From Pseudomonadota bacterium (lineage in GTDB: Bacteria; Pseudomonadota; Alphaproteobacteria; Rhizobiales; Xanthobacteraceae): DNA of 64,000 nucleotides. The notes under the pieces were generated by a model. It saw only the letters and a program-made list of their open reading frames with translations, was not told the origin of the DNA and did not search any database. Shown here in pieces: positions 23,775 through 33,240 of the stretch; within the stretch, counting starts at the first letter, position 1; each line of letters starts with the position of its first letter. Where the stretch lies: the NCBI GenBank assembly GCA_023435725.1, contig JAEYRD010000106.1, positions 1 to 64,000 on the forward strand, written 5' to 3'. The position numbers were made by a program, and so were the translations under genes.

Positions 23775-26700
23775 TCAGAACTTCACATTGAAGTTGGCGC
23801 GGAGGGATTGATCGGTGAGATCCGAGCCAATCTGGCCACTGTAGGATACGCCGAGCGTCGCGGCAGTCGTGATCGCGTAGTCGAGACCGGCTTCAATGAC
23901 CGCCGCGTCGCGTCCGATCGGCACACCGCCAATCGAGAAGGCGTCGCCGCCACTCGCGAATCGCATCGTCGAGAGCGGAGTGACATCGCCGAATGCATGA
24001 CGCCAGCCGACCATGCCCTTGGCCGTTACGGTCGCGCCGTTGAGGTTGAAGGTCGTCGAGGCGCGAAGGCCGAGCGTGGTGAAGATCGCATCGGTGGTCG
24101 AGCTGCCGCTCGTCAGCGCCGCCGCGCCGCCCTTCTCGGTGAAGCCGTCGGTGTTCAGGCTCACATAAGCAAGGTTGGCGAAGGGCTCGAACCGGGCCGC
24201 TCCCATAGAAGTGCCGTAACCGAACTCGCCGAAGGCCTGCGCGGTGCCGGCGTTGTAGTTGCCCTTCAGACTGTCCCCGAAGCCCGGGAACGCCACCGAG
24301 CGGCCGGTCGAGATGTCGTGCCAAGTGTAGGCAGCGCCCGTGCGGAAGGCGAGATCGCCCCAAGTCGTGCCGCCATAGAGCCCGACATGGTAGTTGTCGC
24401 TCGAGCCCGACGAACTGCGATCCCTGACGTTGAAGGTCGAGCGGCTGTAGCCACCGAGCACACCCACGCGCCAGGTGTCGCCGACACCGCCGTCGGCGCC
24501 CATGAAGAAGCCGCCGATGTCACGCCTGATCGTGGCGGCGTTGCCTTCGCCGTTCGACTGGCCCCAAGCGCCGAAGCCCCGGCCCCAGACTGCGAACCGA
24601 TCGCCATTGGCGGGTGCAAGTACCGGCTTGCCGTCGACATAGGTCATGACCGGCGAGCGCACCGCACCGACCGCATCGAAGGCATCGCGCAGGCGGTCCA
24701 GCGCGGCCTCGCGCACGAAGCGGCTGTCCTCGATCATCACGCCCTTGACCGAGGCATGCACCTCACCCGAGAGCTGGTCGAAGGCGCGCCGCGCCACCGC
24801 ATCGGTCGGCAGCATAAGGACGGCATCGTAGATTGGATTGCCGCTGCGCAGGCTCTCCGCGCCCGCGCCGGTCGCCCGCTGGTTCGGCGTCAGGCCGGCG
24901 GCCGCGAACGACTTGGACTGCGCCACGTCAAGATAGACATGGGTCGAGTCGTAGTGATCGACCAAGCCGATGAAGGCCGAGAGCGCGGTGTTGCCGGTCA
25001 GCGTATAGGTGCCGCTGACGCCGCCATCGGCTTGCAGCACGGTGTAATGCGTGCCGATCACATAGGGCGCTGCATCGAGCTTGACCACGTTGAGCGTGGC
25101 GCCGTTGGCGATCGTCGCCGTGCCCGTCGCATTGATGCGATCGGCCTGGCCCGTGGAGGTCAGTTCGACCTGATAGATCGAGGCTGCCGCCTGTGCGACA
25201 TTGCCGTTGACGGTGAGCGTGCCGATCGAGTTGCCGGGGCCGATGATGCCGCCGGCATTGGCAACGATGCCGCCGACGATGCCGTTGCCGCCCAGAATGC
25301 CGCCGCCCGACGCCGTCACCAGCGAGTTGGCCAGCGAGCCGTTCACCGCCAGCCGGCCACCGGTGACGAAGGTCGCGCCGGTGAGGGCGCTGGAATCTGC
25401 CGTCAGGTTGGTGCTGCCCGCAATCTGGTTGATCGTGCCGAAGCCGCCGATCGCCGCGGCGAAGGTGTAGCTGGCGTCGGTGTGGTTGAAGTTGATCGCG
25501 CCAGTACCGGAGCCGAACTGGACGTTCGACGCGTTGAGCGTGCCGGCCCCAGTCGCAGCCGATCCGACCGCACCGCCGATGTTCAGCGCGCCGACCGAAC
25601 CGGCCTGCGCCGCGACGAGGACAACAGCGCCGCCAGCCGACACCGTGCCGCCGTTCGAAATTGTCAGCGTGCCGGAACCGCTGTTGCCAACCGTGAGGCC
25701 GCTGCTATTTGTCCAGGTCGAACCGGCGCCGTCGACAACCACCGTCCCCTGAGCGCCCGGGGCATTGCCCACGATCACAGACGTGTTGGCGACCGCGCCA
25801 CCATTCAGGATGTGCAGTGTGCCGGAGCCACCGTTGCCAACGGTCAGGCCTCCGCTGTTGATCCAGGTCGAGCCCGCTCCTGAGACGGCAACCGTTCCGG
25901 TCCCGGTGGCGATATTGCCGATGACGCCGCCGACGCTGTCGACCGCCCCCCCATTGACGATCGTCAGCGTGCCGGTGCCGGAATCGCCGACGAAGAGGGC
26001 CGAGCTGTTGGACCAGCTCGAACTGGCGCCGGTGACCGCGACCGTCCCGGTAGAGCCGAGAGAATAGCCGATATGGCCCACCGTATCGCTGACTCTGCCG
26101 GCGTTCGAGATCGTCAGCGTCCCGTCGCCGCCCGAGCTCGCCCCAACATAGAGGGCCGAACTGTTGCTCCACGTCGAGCCGGCACCGTCGACCGTAGCAA
26201 AACCCTGCGAATAGTTTCCGAGATAGCCGATGACATTGCTGACCATGCCCCCGTTCGAGATAATCAGAGTTCCGGCGCCAGCCCGGCCGACGACCAGATC
26301 GGAGCTGTTGGTCCAAGTCGAGCCCGCTCCGTCGACCGTCACCGACGCCGTCGAAGACGCCGCATATCCGACGTAGCCCATCGCGTTGCTGACGGTACCC
26401 CCATTCGAAATGGTCAGCGCAGCCGCGCCGGCCGTGCCGATCGTGAGGTTGGCGCTGTTGGTCCAGGTCGAGCCGGTACCGTCGACGGTCACCTTGCCGG
26501 TGGATCCTGCCTGTACGCCGACAAGACCCACGGTGTTGCTGACAGCGCCGCCGTTTGAAACGATCAGCGTCCCCTCGCCGCCATCACCGACGGTGAGCTG
26601 CCCGCTGTTGGTCCAGGTCGAGCCGACGCCACTGACGGTCGCCGTGCTCGTCGAGCCGCTGAAAGCCCCTATCTTGCCGGCGACGCTGGTCACGGTGCCG

Positions 26701-27485
26701 CCGCCGGTCACAGTCAGTGTTCCCTGTCGGAAATTGCCGACGACCAAATTGCCGGTGTTGGTCCAGGTCGAACCTGCGCCGCTGACCGCAACCGTGCCCA
26801 TATGCGTGTCGGCGATCAGGCCGTTGACGTTGACGACAAGGCCACCATTGGAAATTGTCAGCAGGCCTGTGCCCGCCTGGCCGATGGCCATGTCCGCGTT
26901 GCTGATCCAGGCCGACCCCGCTCCGTCGATGGTGGCTGTGCCGGTGGAGCCGGAAAAATAACCAACATAGGCGGCGCCGCTAAGGACCTTGCCGCCGTTC
27001 GTGACGGTCAGCGTGCCGCTGCCCGAGGTGATATGGCCAACATAGAGCGACCCGACGCTGGTCCAGGTCGAGCCGGCACCGTCCACCGTCACCGTCCCGT
27101 TGGTCGCGCCGGTATAGCCGATCGAGCCGATGCCGTTGCTGATGAGTTGTCCGCCGTTCGAGATCGCCAAGAGGCTGTCGCCGATTGACAGGTTTTTGGC
27201 GGCCGCGTTCGGTCCCGTGATGACGGCCGAGTTCGGCGTCGTGGTCGCGATGACGACGTCGACTGCAGATGTGGGGAGCGTGCCTGTGTTCCAGTTTCCG
27301 GTCACGAACCAATCGTTGGAGGTGGCTCCCGTCCAATCAGCCGCCTTGGCGGCATCTGGGAAGGCCAAGCCGGCCGATAACGCCAGAGCGAAAACGGAGG
27401 CCGACGACAGGAGGCGACGGGCGCGGAGCGTCCCGGGTCCGGGGGACTTCAAACATAACGCCTTGCAGCTCCGAAGATCGTCCAT
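23775..27485 (-). CDS. Large autotransporter with ten passenger repeats
   Basis: This 1236-residue type Va secreted protein has an extended signal region ending FPDAAKAADW. The passenger (about 35-640) contains ten repeats of about 48 residues, each with V-x-G-x-G-S-T-W-x-N-S-x-x-L-x-V-G followed by GTLTISNGGxV, which should form a beta-helix. A linker leads to a C-terminal barrel (about 950-1236: FAVWGRGFGAWGQ, then MGADGGVGDTWRVGVLGGYS) ending in Phe (NFNVKF), as needed for BAM insertion. Probably an adhesin; no protease motif is seen. ATG 27485 has GGAGGG 11 bases upstream. Repeats are about 147 bases at DNA level. Confidence 0.9.
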   Translation of the reverse strand: MDDLRSCKALCLKSPGPGTLRARRLLSSASVFALALSAGLAFPDAAKAADWTGATSNDWFVTGNWNTGTLPTSAVDVVIATTTPNSAVITGPNAAAKNLSIGDSLLAISNGGQLISNGIGSIGYTGATNGTVTVDGAGSTWTSVGSLYVGHITSGSGTLTVTNGGKVLSGAAYVGYFSGSTGTATIDGAGSAWISNADMAIGQAGTGLLTISNGGLVVNVNGLIADTHMGTVAVSGAGSTWTNTGNLVVGNFRQGTLTVTGGGTVTSVAGKIGAFSGSTSTATVSGVGSTWTNSGQLTVGDGGEGTLIVSNGGAVSNTVGLVGVQAGSTGKVTVDGTGSTWTNSANLTIGTAGAAALTISNGGTVSNAMGYVGYAASSTASVTVDGAGSTWTNSSDLVVGRAGAGTLIISNGGMVSNVIGYLGNYSQGFATVDGAGSTWSNSSALYVGASSGGDGTLTISNAGRVSDTVGHIGYSLGSTGTVAVTGASSSWSNSSALFVGDSGTGTLTIVNGGAVDSVGGVIGNIATGTGTVAVSGAGSTWINSGGLTVGNGGSGTLHILNGGAVANTSVIVGNAPGAQGTVVVDGAGSTWTNSSGLTVGNSGSGTLTISNGGTVSAGGAVVLVAAQAGSVGALNIGGAVGSAATGAGTLNASNVQFGSGTGAINFNHTDASYTFAAAIGGFGTINQIAGSTNLTADSSALTGATFVTGGRLAVNGSLANSLVTASGGGILGGNGIVGGIVANAGGIIGPGNSIGTLTVNGNVAQAAASIYQVELTSTGQADRINATGTATIANGATLNVVKLDAAPYVIGTHYTVLQADGGVSGTYTLTGNTALSAFIGLVDHYDSTHVYLDVAQSKSFAAAGLTPNQRATGAGAESLRSGNPIYDAVLMLPTDAVARRAFDQLSGEVHASVKGVMIEDSRFVREAALDRLRDAFDAVGAVRSPVMTYVDGKPVLAPANGDRFAVWGRGFGAWGQSNGEGNAATIRRDIGGFFMGADGGVGDTWRVGVLGGYSRSTFNVRDRSSSGSSDNYHVGLYGGTTWGDLAFRTGAAYTWHDISTGRSVAFPGFGDSLKGNYNAGTAQAFGEFGYGTSMGAARFEPFANLAYVSLNTDGFTEKGGAAALTSGSSTTDAIFTTLGLRASTTFNLNGATVTAKGMVGWRHAFGDVTPLSTMRFASGGDAFSIGGVPIGRDAAVIEAGLDYAITTAATLGVSYSGQIGSDLTDQSLRANFNVKF

Positions 27486-27889
27486 GCGAATCCAAACCCT
27501 CCGATTCAACAGCCGCTTGGCTTTGTGTTCGGAGCTATCGCATCGAGTTCCGATGCCGTCTTGCCCTGTACTGCGGGCGAATTGACCTGGAGTGCGACGC
27601 GACCGTTTTTCGACTTGGCGTTACTGCGAGGCAATGGTGGCTACGATGGCGCCTTGTGCAGCACTTCATTCTTGGCAGGCGCCAGAGCCAACAACTCGAC
27701 GGATTGTTCGGCGGAAGACCGGGAACTGCCCGGGGGTTGCTATGGGCCGCCAGTCCTTCTCCGGCGATAGGCGATGCAGTTTTCGCCCTGCTTTCGTGAG
27801 CGAAGCGGCGCCTGATCGCATTCCCGCGTCATACCGCGGGATATCGTAGGTTGCTGGCCGTGTCTTGCCCTGGGAGAGCAGTGTCCTGC
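27486..27889. other. Intergenic region upstream of the autotransporter
   Basis: About 400 bases between the autotransporter start and the stop of the next minus-strand AraC gene. Frames here lack coding character. It should hold the autotransporter promoter; I could not assign it. Confidence 0.35.
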
Positions 27890-27927
27890 CCGGTCGCGGC
27901 CAGACTCGCGGATCGATATCGGTGCCG

Positions 27928-28890
27928 CTATCGGACGGAACCTGGCGTGCAGCCGAAGCGATGGCGGAACGCGCGGTTGAAGTAGGAAAGACTGCTGAAG
28001 CCGCAGGAATAGGCGATCTCGCTCACCAGCAGCTTGTCGTAGGTTCGATCAGACAAGATCTGCCGCGTTTTCTGCAATCGCAGTTCGAGGACGTGCTCAG
28101 CAAAGCTGAAGCCGGTTTCTTCCAGAAGTTCGTGAACGTAGCGGATGGACAGTCCAAGTTCCTGCGCAACCCTGCGTGCCGAGATTTCAGGACTGAGGAA
28201 GCCATCCCGGATCTTGGCCAGAATCGCCTGTGATCGCGCCGCACGCAGGCCTCGCAGGCCCGCGATCTCGGCGGCCTCACCTTTTGCGCCGGTAGCCAGG
28301 CCGACGAGATCGACGATCGTCTCGCTCACATGCGCCACGAGATCGGGGGAGACGATGGGCGGGCCGGCTTCGAGAATGCGACAGTATCGCGTGAGCAGGC
28401 CCAACGCCTCGTTCTCGGCGTCAATCAGGAACGCCAGCCTATCATCGACATGTTTGAATGTGGTGGCGAGCACGTCGCGGGGGATCACCACATTGGCCCA
28501 GAGATTTCTGTCTCCGCCGATCATTTTCAATGGTTCGGCTGCCGAAACCAAAGCGGCTTGTCCAAGTCCGACACTATAGTCGCGGCCAACCTGCGTTCCG
28601 GCCAGCACCGTGTCGCCCCTGTTGACGAGCAGGAGATAGCCGTCACGGCCATCGTCGGCGATGTTCCTAGCCTGTCTGTTCGCCTGTTTGATGGTGCCGG
28701 CCATCTGGCCGAGAACCAGCGACCCGATGGCGGTCGCCTCGATATCCGCCTCGAAAGGGAGATTGCCGGAAACGCTGTATTCCACCGACCAGATTTCGGC
28801 GACGTGGATGTCCTGCCAGCGGGCGAATCTCGCTTTATCGTTCAGCTCTGAAGGCAGGTCACGCGATGAGAATACCGTCTTATGCAGCAA
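27928..28890 (-). CDS. AraC-family transcriptional regulator
   Basis: The C-terminal double HTH is clear: SARRVAQELGLSIRYVHELLEETGFSFAEHVLELRLQKTRQIL and VSEIAYSCGFSSLSYFNRAFRHRFGCTPGSVR. The N-terminal 190 residues resemble the AraC_binding_2 sensing domain (FSSRDL at the start, then ARWQDI). I start at TTG 28890 (MLHKTVFSSRDL), which has AGGA eight bases upstream and aligns with the start of the divergent paralogue (MQRIFYSSNDL). An open TTG further up at 28959 is possible. It lies upstream of the autotransporter on the same strand and may control it. Confidence 0.82.
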   Translation of the reverse strand: MLHKTVFSSRDLPSELNDKARFARWQDIHVAEIWSVEYSVSGNLPFEADIEATAIGSLVLGQMAGTIKQANRQARNIADDGRDGYLLLVNRGDTVLAGTQVGRDYSVGLGQAALVSAAEPLKMIGGDRNLWANVVIPRDVLATTFKHVDDRLAFLIDAENEALGLLTRYCRILEAGPPIVSPDLVAHVSETIVDLVGLATGAKGEAAEIAGLRGLRAARSQAILAKIRDGFLSPEISARRVAQELGLSIRYVHELLEETGFSFAEHVLELRLQKTRQILSDRTYDKLLVSEIAYSCGFSSLSYFNRAFRHRFGCTPGSVR

Positions 28891-29241
28891 CGATGAAATC
28901 CTAGCGCAACCAACCACCTTTCGAGACGATAATGAATGAACAGGCTTTGATCTTATCAAGATCGACAGCTCTAGTAGTCAAATTCGATACATCTTGAATG
29001 CCCGGGGCCCTTCGGGCTGCGCTGAACGACTGCTCGCATTCCGTGATATGCCGCGGGTCTCGCTCGAAACCCGTCCCCCATATCTGCAGCAAGCTGGCCG
29101 ATAAGCCGCTAATTGAGGCCAGACGGGTATTTTGCAATGCTCCAGCCAGACATCGAGCCGGGCGCCTCTCTTGAGGGCGACGGCAAGGTTGTCTGGTTGC
29201 GAGTGCGAACGGCGGGCGTATCGGAAGCCTAAGGGGGATGT
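28891..29241. other. Divergent intergenic region between AraC paralogues
   Basis: About 350 bases with lower GC than the surroundings near 28925-28995. It must carry both divergent promoters. No palindrome of note was found. Confidence 0.35.
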
Positions 29242-30228
29242 GTGCAGAGAATTTTCTACAGCTCAAATGACCTGATAGGCGATGAAACACTCCGGAAAGA
29301 GCAGTGGATTTCATCGCTCTCGTCCGGCTATGCCCATCTGCATGCCGATCCGGCGATCGGCATGTCATTCGAGGGCGAGCTTAGAATTGCCCGAACCCGC
29401 GATGCAGCTTTCGGCACAATCCGTGGCACGGTCAAGTCGATATCGCGGACGACTAGCGACATCGCGGCTCACAATACGAACAATGTCGTGCTGCTCCTGA
29501 ATGCAGGGCAATACCCGCTCCGGGTCGACCAATCGGGGAAGAGCGTTGAACTTGCCCCTGGGGCGTCCGTACTCATCGAGCAGAGCGCGCCTTCGATCAT
29601 TCTGGCGGGCGACGGACAATGCGGTCTTGTCGCTGCGCAGACAGAGCGGGAGCACGTTCGTCAACGATACGCTCCGTTCGAAGATCGCCTGATGACGGTC
29701 GTATCCGGCCCGTCGGTGGTCAATGGGCTTCTCCGCGCCTATGTCGATGTCCTGGTCGGGGAGACGGAATCCACGGTTCCGCTGATCAATCAGTTCGCGG
29801 CTGATCATATCGCCGATCTGATCGCGGCGGCGGCTTCGATCGCTGCTCCCAATCTGGGGGAGGACAGCGCACGGTTCGGAATCTCGAGCCGCGGGCGTCT
29901 GACGTCGGCTCGGCGCTACATCTCCCAGCGCCTCGGGGATCCTTTGTTGAGCGAGGAAGGCATTGCCGCGCATGTCCGCGTGTCCGCCAGCCAGTTGCGA
30001 AAGGACTTCGAACGCGGCGGATTGAGCGTCGGGCGCTATATCCGTGAACAAAGGTTGGAGAAAGCCGTGGCGATGTTGCGAGACCCGACCCTGCGACGCC
30101 ATCGCATTATCGATATCGCGTTCGCATGCGGTTTTCGCAATCTCGTGACCTTCAACCGCGTCTTCCGAACCGCTTACGGCATCCCCCCTTCCGAACTCAG
30201 GCAGGTACGTGCGCCCCACGTCCGATGA
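29242..30228 (+). CDS. AraC-family transcriptional regulator, divergent paralogue
   Basis: A 328-residue protein that starts GTG at 29242 behind AAGGGGG. The N-terminal sensing half (FYSSNDLIGDETLRKEQWISSLSS, later NNVVLLLNAGQYPLRV) is followed by a C-terminal double HTH: LSEEGIAAHVRVSASQLRKDFERGGLSVGRYIREQRLEKAVAML and IIDIAFACGFRNLVTFNRVFRTAYGIPPSEL. It shares layout and N-terminal motif with the gene at 27928, so the two are likely a divergently transcribed paralogous pair. The inducer is unknown. Confidence 0.85.
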   Translation: MQRIFYSSNDLIGDETLRKEQWISSLSSGYAHLHADPAIGMSFEGELRIARTRDAAFGTIRGTVKSISRTTSDIAAHNTNNVVLLLNAGQYPLRVDQSGKSVELAPGASVLIEQSAPSIILAGDGQCGLVAAQTEREHVRQRYAPFEDRLMTVVSGPSVVNGLLRAYVDVLVGETESTVPLINQFAADHIADLIAAAASIAAPNLGEDSARFGISSRGRLTSARRYISQRLGDPLLSEEGIAAHVRVSASQLRKDFERGGLSVGRYIREQRLEKAVAMLRDPTLRRHRIIDIAFACGFRNLVTFNRVFRTAYGIPPSELRQVRAPHVR

Positions 30229-30420
30229 AGCACCAGCACCAAGCGGCGATCCAGCAAAGGCCCCTGGAACGACATAAACCGCGACGGCGGCAGCGGCGAC
30301 TAGTCAGAGAGACCCGGGGCCGAGCTGGCCGCCTTACCTTAAGCGGAACAAAACGACGACAGGAATTGCAGACTGGTCAAACCGGTCTGATTTTGTCTCG
30401 CTCTAAATCATTGATTTTAC

Positions 30421-30497
30421 TGGCGCGCTCGGAGAGATTCGAACTCCCGACCCTCGGAATCGAAATCCGATGCTCTATCCAGCTGAGCTACGAGCGC
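30421..30497 (-). tRNA. tRNA-Arg (anticodon TCG)
   Basis: On the minus strand the 77 bases fold as a full cloverleaf: acceptor GCGCTCG/CGAGCGC, D arm GCTCAGCTGGATAGAGC, anticodon stem TCGGA/TCCGA with loop TTTCGAT (anticodon TCG, reading CGA), T arm with GTTCGAATC, discriminator G and encoded CCA. The gene stands alone. tRNA 3' ends are common integration sites; the 3' end here points to the AraC/autotransporter side. Confidence 0.97.
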
Positions 30498-30603
30498 CCT
30501 GACCCGAATGCCGGGCCGTCACCGACGCCACCTGACGGTGCTGGACAAGCCATCGCCGGGGCGCGTCGTTCTGACTTGTTCGAATTAGCAGAGAGGCTGG
30601 CCA

Positions 30604-30637
30604 ATAAAAAGCCCTCCCCGCCTCGTTTCGAGGCGGG
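30604..30637 (-). terminator. Rho-independent terminator
   Basis: CCCGCCTCG-ttt-CGAGGCGGG (30617-30637) is a perfect nine-base stem; on the minus strand it is followed by GAGGGCTTTTTATT. It ends the minus-strand gene at 30650. Confidence 0.88.
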
Positions 30638-30649
30638 TCGAAGGCGCTG

Positions 30650-31132
30650 TCACCAGGTCATGTTGAAGAGGCCGAAATGGGGCTGCTGTGCCACCATCAT
30701 GGGCCGGCCGAACTGCGGTCCGAACTGGGGCGCCGGATGCGCCCTGGCGACCCTGCGCTTGGCTTGAACCGGTGTCTTCTTCGCTGCGCCTGCCTCGGGC
30801 TTGGGCGCAGCCGGCGTGAACTGAGCGAACGTCTCGCGCACCCGCGCCTTGGCGGACATGTCGGCCAACGCCGGCGACACGCTCTCCTGCACCGGCGGCT
30901 GTGGCGCAACGACCGCGGCGGTGACCACCGGCGCGGCAATCGCCGGCTGGCTGGTGTCAAGCACGACGCGATCGGGCAAGTGGCGATCGGACCGGATGCG
31001 GATCAGCGGCTGGTCGTTGCCCGCAGTGGCGATGGCCTGCGCGGCCGGCCCTGACGGCAGAACGTAATCCACCACAAACAACAGTGCGAGCAAGGCTCCA
31101 CCGACGAACATGAAATACCGAAAGATGGGCAT
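30650..31132 (-). CDS. Membrane-anchored Ala/Pro-rich periplasmic protein, unknown function
   Basis: A 160-residue protein with an N-terminal membrane helix (FMFVGGALLALLFVVDYVLP) and a long Ala/Pro/Val-rich extension (AAPVVTAAVVAPQPPVQ), then a basic segment (KKTPVQAKRRVARAHPAPQFGPQFG) and an aromatic end (HFGLFNMTW). No domain is recognised. Small proteins of this layout are frequent in Bradyrhizobium. It is monocistronic with its own terminator. Confidence 0.68.
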   Translation of the reverse strand: MPIFRYFMFVGGALLALLFVVDYVLPSGPAAQAIATAGNDQPLIRIRSDRHLPDRVVLDTSQPAIAAPVVTAAVVAPQPPVQESVSPALADMSAKARVRETFAQFTPAAPKPEAGAAKKTPVQAKRRVARAHPAPQFGPQFGRPMMVAQQPHFGLFNMTW

Positions 31133-31298
31133 CGACCGCGCTCCGCCCCCCGCAGCCCCGCGTGGGTTCCTCGCCTTAACCGGCGATCCTCTAATTGGTT
31201 CCTAGCCCGGCCCTTCGGTTCAAATGGTGACGCCAAGTTTTTTGACCAAGCACCAGGGAGGGTAACTTTTCCGCTACCAGAAAGTGCGCCCTCTACCT

Positions 31299-31871
31299 CT
31301 ACGCGCGCCGTGCCGCGACCAGCGAACACTTCGCCTGGTCGGCATTCACGTTGACGAAACCGACAGGGATACGCGCAAAGGTCTTGCGGCTCTTCATGCT
31401 GACCGCGTCCGCCAGCACGCGGCTGCGGTTGGTGAGATGACTGCCGTCGCGCCGCGCAAATGCGCAGACGATCTCGACATCCTTCACGGCATAGTCATTG
31501 TCATTTCGCAGCGTGAAAGTCACCAGCGCCTTCGAGCCAAGGCCGCCGCGCCGCCAGGTCTGCGAGGAAATCCTGAGGCGATCGAGTTCAGCCATTGCCG
31601 AGGCCCGAGGTTCGGAAGCCGGCGCGACCGCGGCTGCCGCATCGCTCGAAGGAGCCATCTCGACGGATGCCAGTTTCGACTTCACCGGTTGGGCGCCGTT
31701 GCCTTTGGAGAGGGGCAGCAACATCCAGACACCACAGCCGACGATGGTTGCCGCCAGCAGCCACAACAGGCCGCGGCCGAATGAGACGCTCGCAATTGTC
31801 ACGGCCCGCGCCAGTCTCTCGCCGATCCCGGCGAAGCGTCGCAATCCGATCCGATCGAGCCTGGCGTTCAT
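31299..31871 (-). CDS. Single-pass membrane protein with C-terminal FxLYD-like domain
   Basis: A 190-residue protein. A basic N-terminus is followed by one helix (GLLWLLAATIVGCGVWMLLPL, about 34-54), an Ala/Ser-rich linker, and a beta-rich domain (LGSKALVTFTLRNDNDYAVKDVEIVCAFARRDGSHLTNRSRVL) that resembles FxLYD-type Ig-like domains. Two cysteines (IVCAF, AKCSL) could pair in the periplasm. The function is unknown. Confidence 0.68.
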   Translation of the reverse strand: MNARLDRIGLRRFAGIGERLARAVTIASVSFGRGLLWLLAATIVGCGVWMLLPLSKGNGAQPVKSKLASVEMAPSSDAAAAVAPASEPRASAMAELDRLRISSQTWRRGGLGSKALVTFTLRNDNDYAVKDVEIVCAFARRDGSHLTNRSRVLADAVSMKSRKTFARIPVGFVNVNADQAKCSLVAARRA

Positions 31872-32049
31872 GGTCGCATCACCGATAGCGGCCGCAGCGC
31901 GTTCGACGACGGACCCGGCCGCTACTTACCTTAATCCGGCAGGCGAACTAAGGTTCCCGCGCGTGCGAATCGGCAAGAACAGTGGCGATCACCGGATAGC
32001 GCCGCTAACATCCGCTGCACCATCGAAGACCCCGTCGGGAGGAAATGAA

Positions 32050-32436
32050 ATGCCAGTCGCCGTCACTTGGGATCACGTCCATCTGCGCAGCCCCGATCCG
32101 GAGGCTACGGCGGCTTGGCTGCGAGACATCCTCGGTGGCGAGATCGTGCGCGCGCCTGGACGAATCGACGTCAATCTCGGCGGAGCCAGGATCTTCATTG
32201 CGCCGCTCGAAGGCGACAGCGCCGTCAACCCGCCGCCGCCGCACCCCCATCAGGGTCTCGACCATTTCGGCCTCTCGGTGAAGGACATCGACGCCGTGGC
32301 AGCAGAGATCAAGGCCAAGGGGGTTACGTTCACGCGCGAGCCGACGACGATCCGGCCCGGCGTCCGCATCTGCTTCATCCGCGGCCCCGAAGGTATCTCC
32401 ATCGAGCTGCTTGAGCGCGACAAGAAATACACCTGA
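32050..32436 (+). CDS. VOC-family (glyoxalase/dioxygenase fold) protein
   Basis: A 128-residue single-domain protein starting at ATG 32050 behind GGGAGGAAATGAA. Vicinal-oxygen-chelate metal ligands are placed as expected: His in WDHVHLRSPD, His in LDHFGLSVKDID and Glu in GISIELLER. An RGPEG loop precedes the last strand. It may be a lactoylglutathione lyase-like, dioxygenase-like or resistance protein. The open frame extends far upstream but lacks coding character before this ATG. It is monocistronic. Confidence 0.85.
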   Translation: MPVAVTWDHVHLRSPDPEATAAWLRDILGGEIVRAPGRIDVNLGGARIFIAPLEGDSAVNPPPPHPHQGLDHFGLSVKDIDAVAAEIKAKGVTFTREPTTIRPGVRICFIRGPEGISIELLERDKKYT

Positions 32437-32482
32437 CGCACCGCATAGGCGTCGACGAGAAGCCGGGCGTACTGTCGCCCGG

Positions 32483-32980
32483 TTAAGTCATGCTACCGGG
32501 CATAAAGCAGCGGATAGTGACGCCCGCGTAGCCGTAGATCGGCCACACCATGGTACGTCCGACGCGGTTAGGCTCGGAGATCACGGCATCCTCGGGCACG
32601 TCGACCCAGACGAAGTCCTGCTGCTGGCTGTCGACAACATAACCGAGGCGCGGAATGCGGACACGATAGTGCCCGTCCTTGCTCTCCCAATCTGTGTCCG
32701 AGAGCGCGGAACCATCGGCATCGGAGCAGCACGGCCCCTTGCCGCTGCGCAAACCGTCGAACCAGGCCTTCAATTCGGCATTGGTGTTGACGAACTGGCC
32801 GCGATCGCGCGCGTGGCCGAATGGCCCAGCGAACGCAATCAAGGCTAAGATGCAAGCGAGGCTTGCCACATTTCGCCAGCGTATCTTGCTACCCGTCCTC
32901 CAGTGCTCGCGTTTGCAATTCGTGGGACGCACACTGCACAGATGCGACTCATCGCCGCCGGAATCAGTCCAGTTGATCAC
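32483..32980 (-). CDS. Small exported protein with CC-SDADG motif, unknown function
   Basis: The coordinates give the full open frame; the true start is probably downstream, since the signal peptide is RNVASLACILALIAFAGPFGHA. GTG 32869 is a possible start. The mature part has a conserved-looking core FDGLRSGKGPCCSDADGSALSDTDWESKDGHYRVRIP and a distant cysteine (IRCFMPG). Proteins with GxCCSDADG and DWE motifs recur in Bradyrhizobium as unnamed secreted proteins. No enzyme function is evident. Confidence 0.65.
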   Translation of the reverse strand: MINWTDSGGDESHLCSVRPTNCKREHWRTGSKIRWRNVASLACILALIAFAGPFGHARDRGQFVNTNAELKAWFDGLRSGKGPCCSDADGSALSDTDWESKDGHYRVRIPRLGYVVDSQQQDFVWVDVPEDAVISEPNRVGRTMVWPIYGYAGVTIRCFMPGSMT

Positions 32981-33240
32981 GTTCGTCTTGCTCCAGCACC
33001 CCGCGGCCAGTGCAACAACGGTTATGCATTTCGCGGGCCAACTTTGATCCGCATTGACGGGCCTCGCTCCATGAGCGGGACCGTCATTGCGGTGTCACAC
33101 GCAAGCCTGGACAACTACGACCCGCGTCGCAGCGGCCGGCCGCGACCATCGGCAACTGCCGCGTTGCGCGCGCAAACGCGCTTTGGCATAAAAGCTGGAT
33201 CGGTCCGCCTTGGGCAATGGCGGCCGGCTGACGGGACGTT

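Noticed and set aside
23640..25883. Very long plus-strand open frame (about 750 codons) opposite the autotransporter
   Set aside because: It runs antisense to a clear autotransporter with signal peptide, repeats and C-terminal Phe. Its product is Ala/Arg/Asp-rich low complexity without domains, as expected from a GC-rich shadow frame.
25700..27200. Tandem DNA repeat read as a CRISPR or satellite
   Set aside because: It is coding: the period matches 48-residue passenger repeats of an autotransporter, with third-position variation.
32045..32414. Alternative plus-strand frames over the VOC gene
   Set aside because: They lack the metal-ligand pattern and RBS of the chosen frame at 32050.
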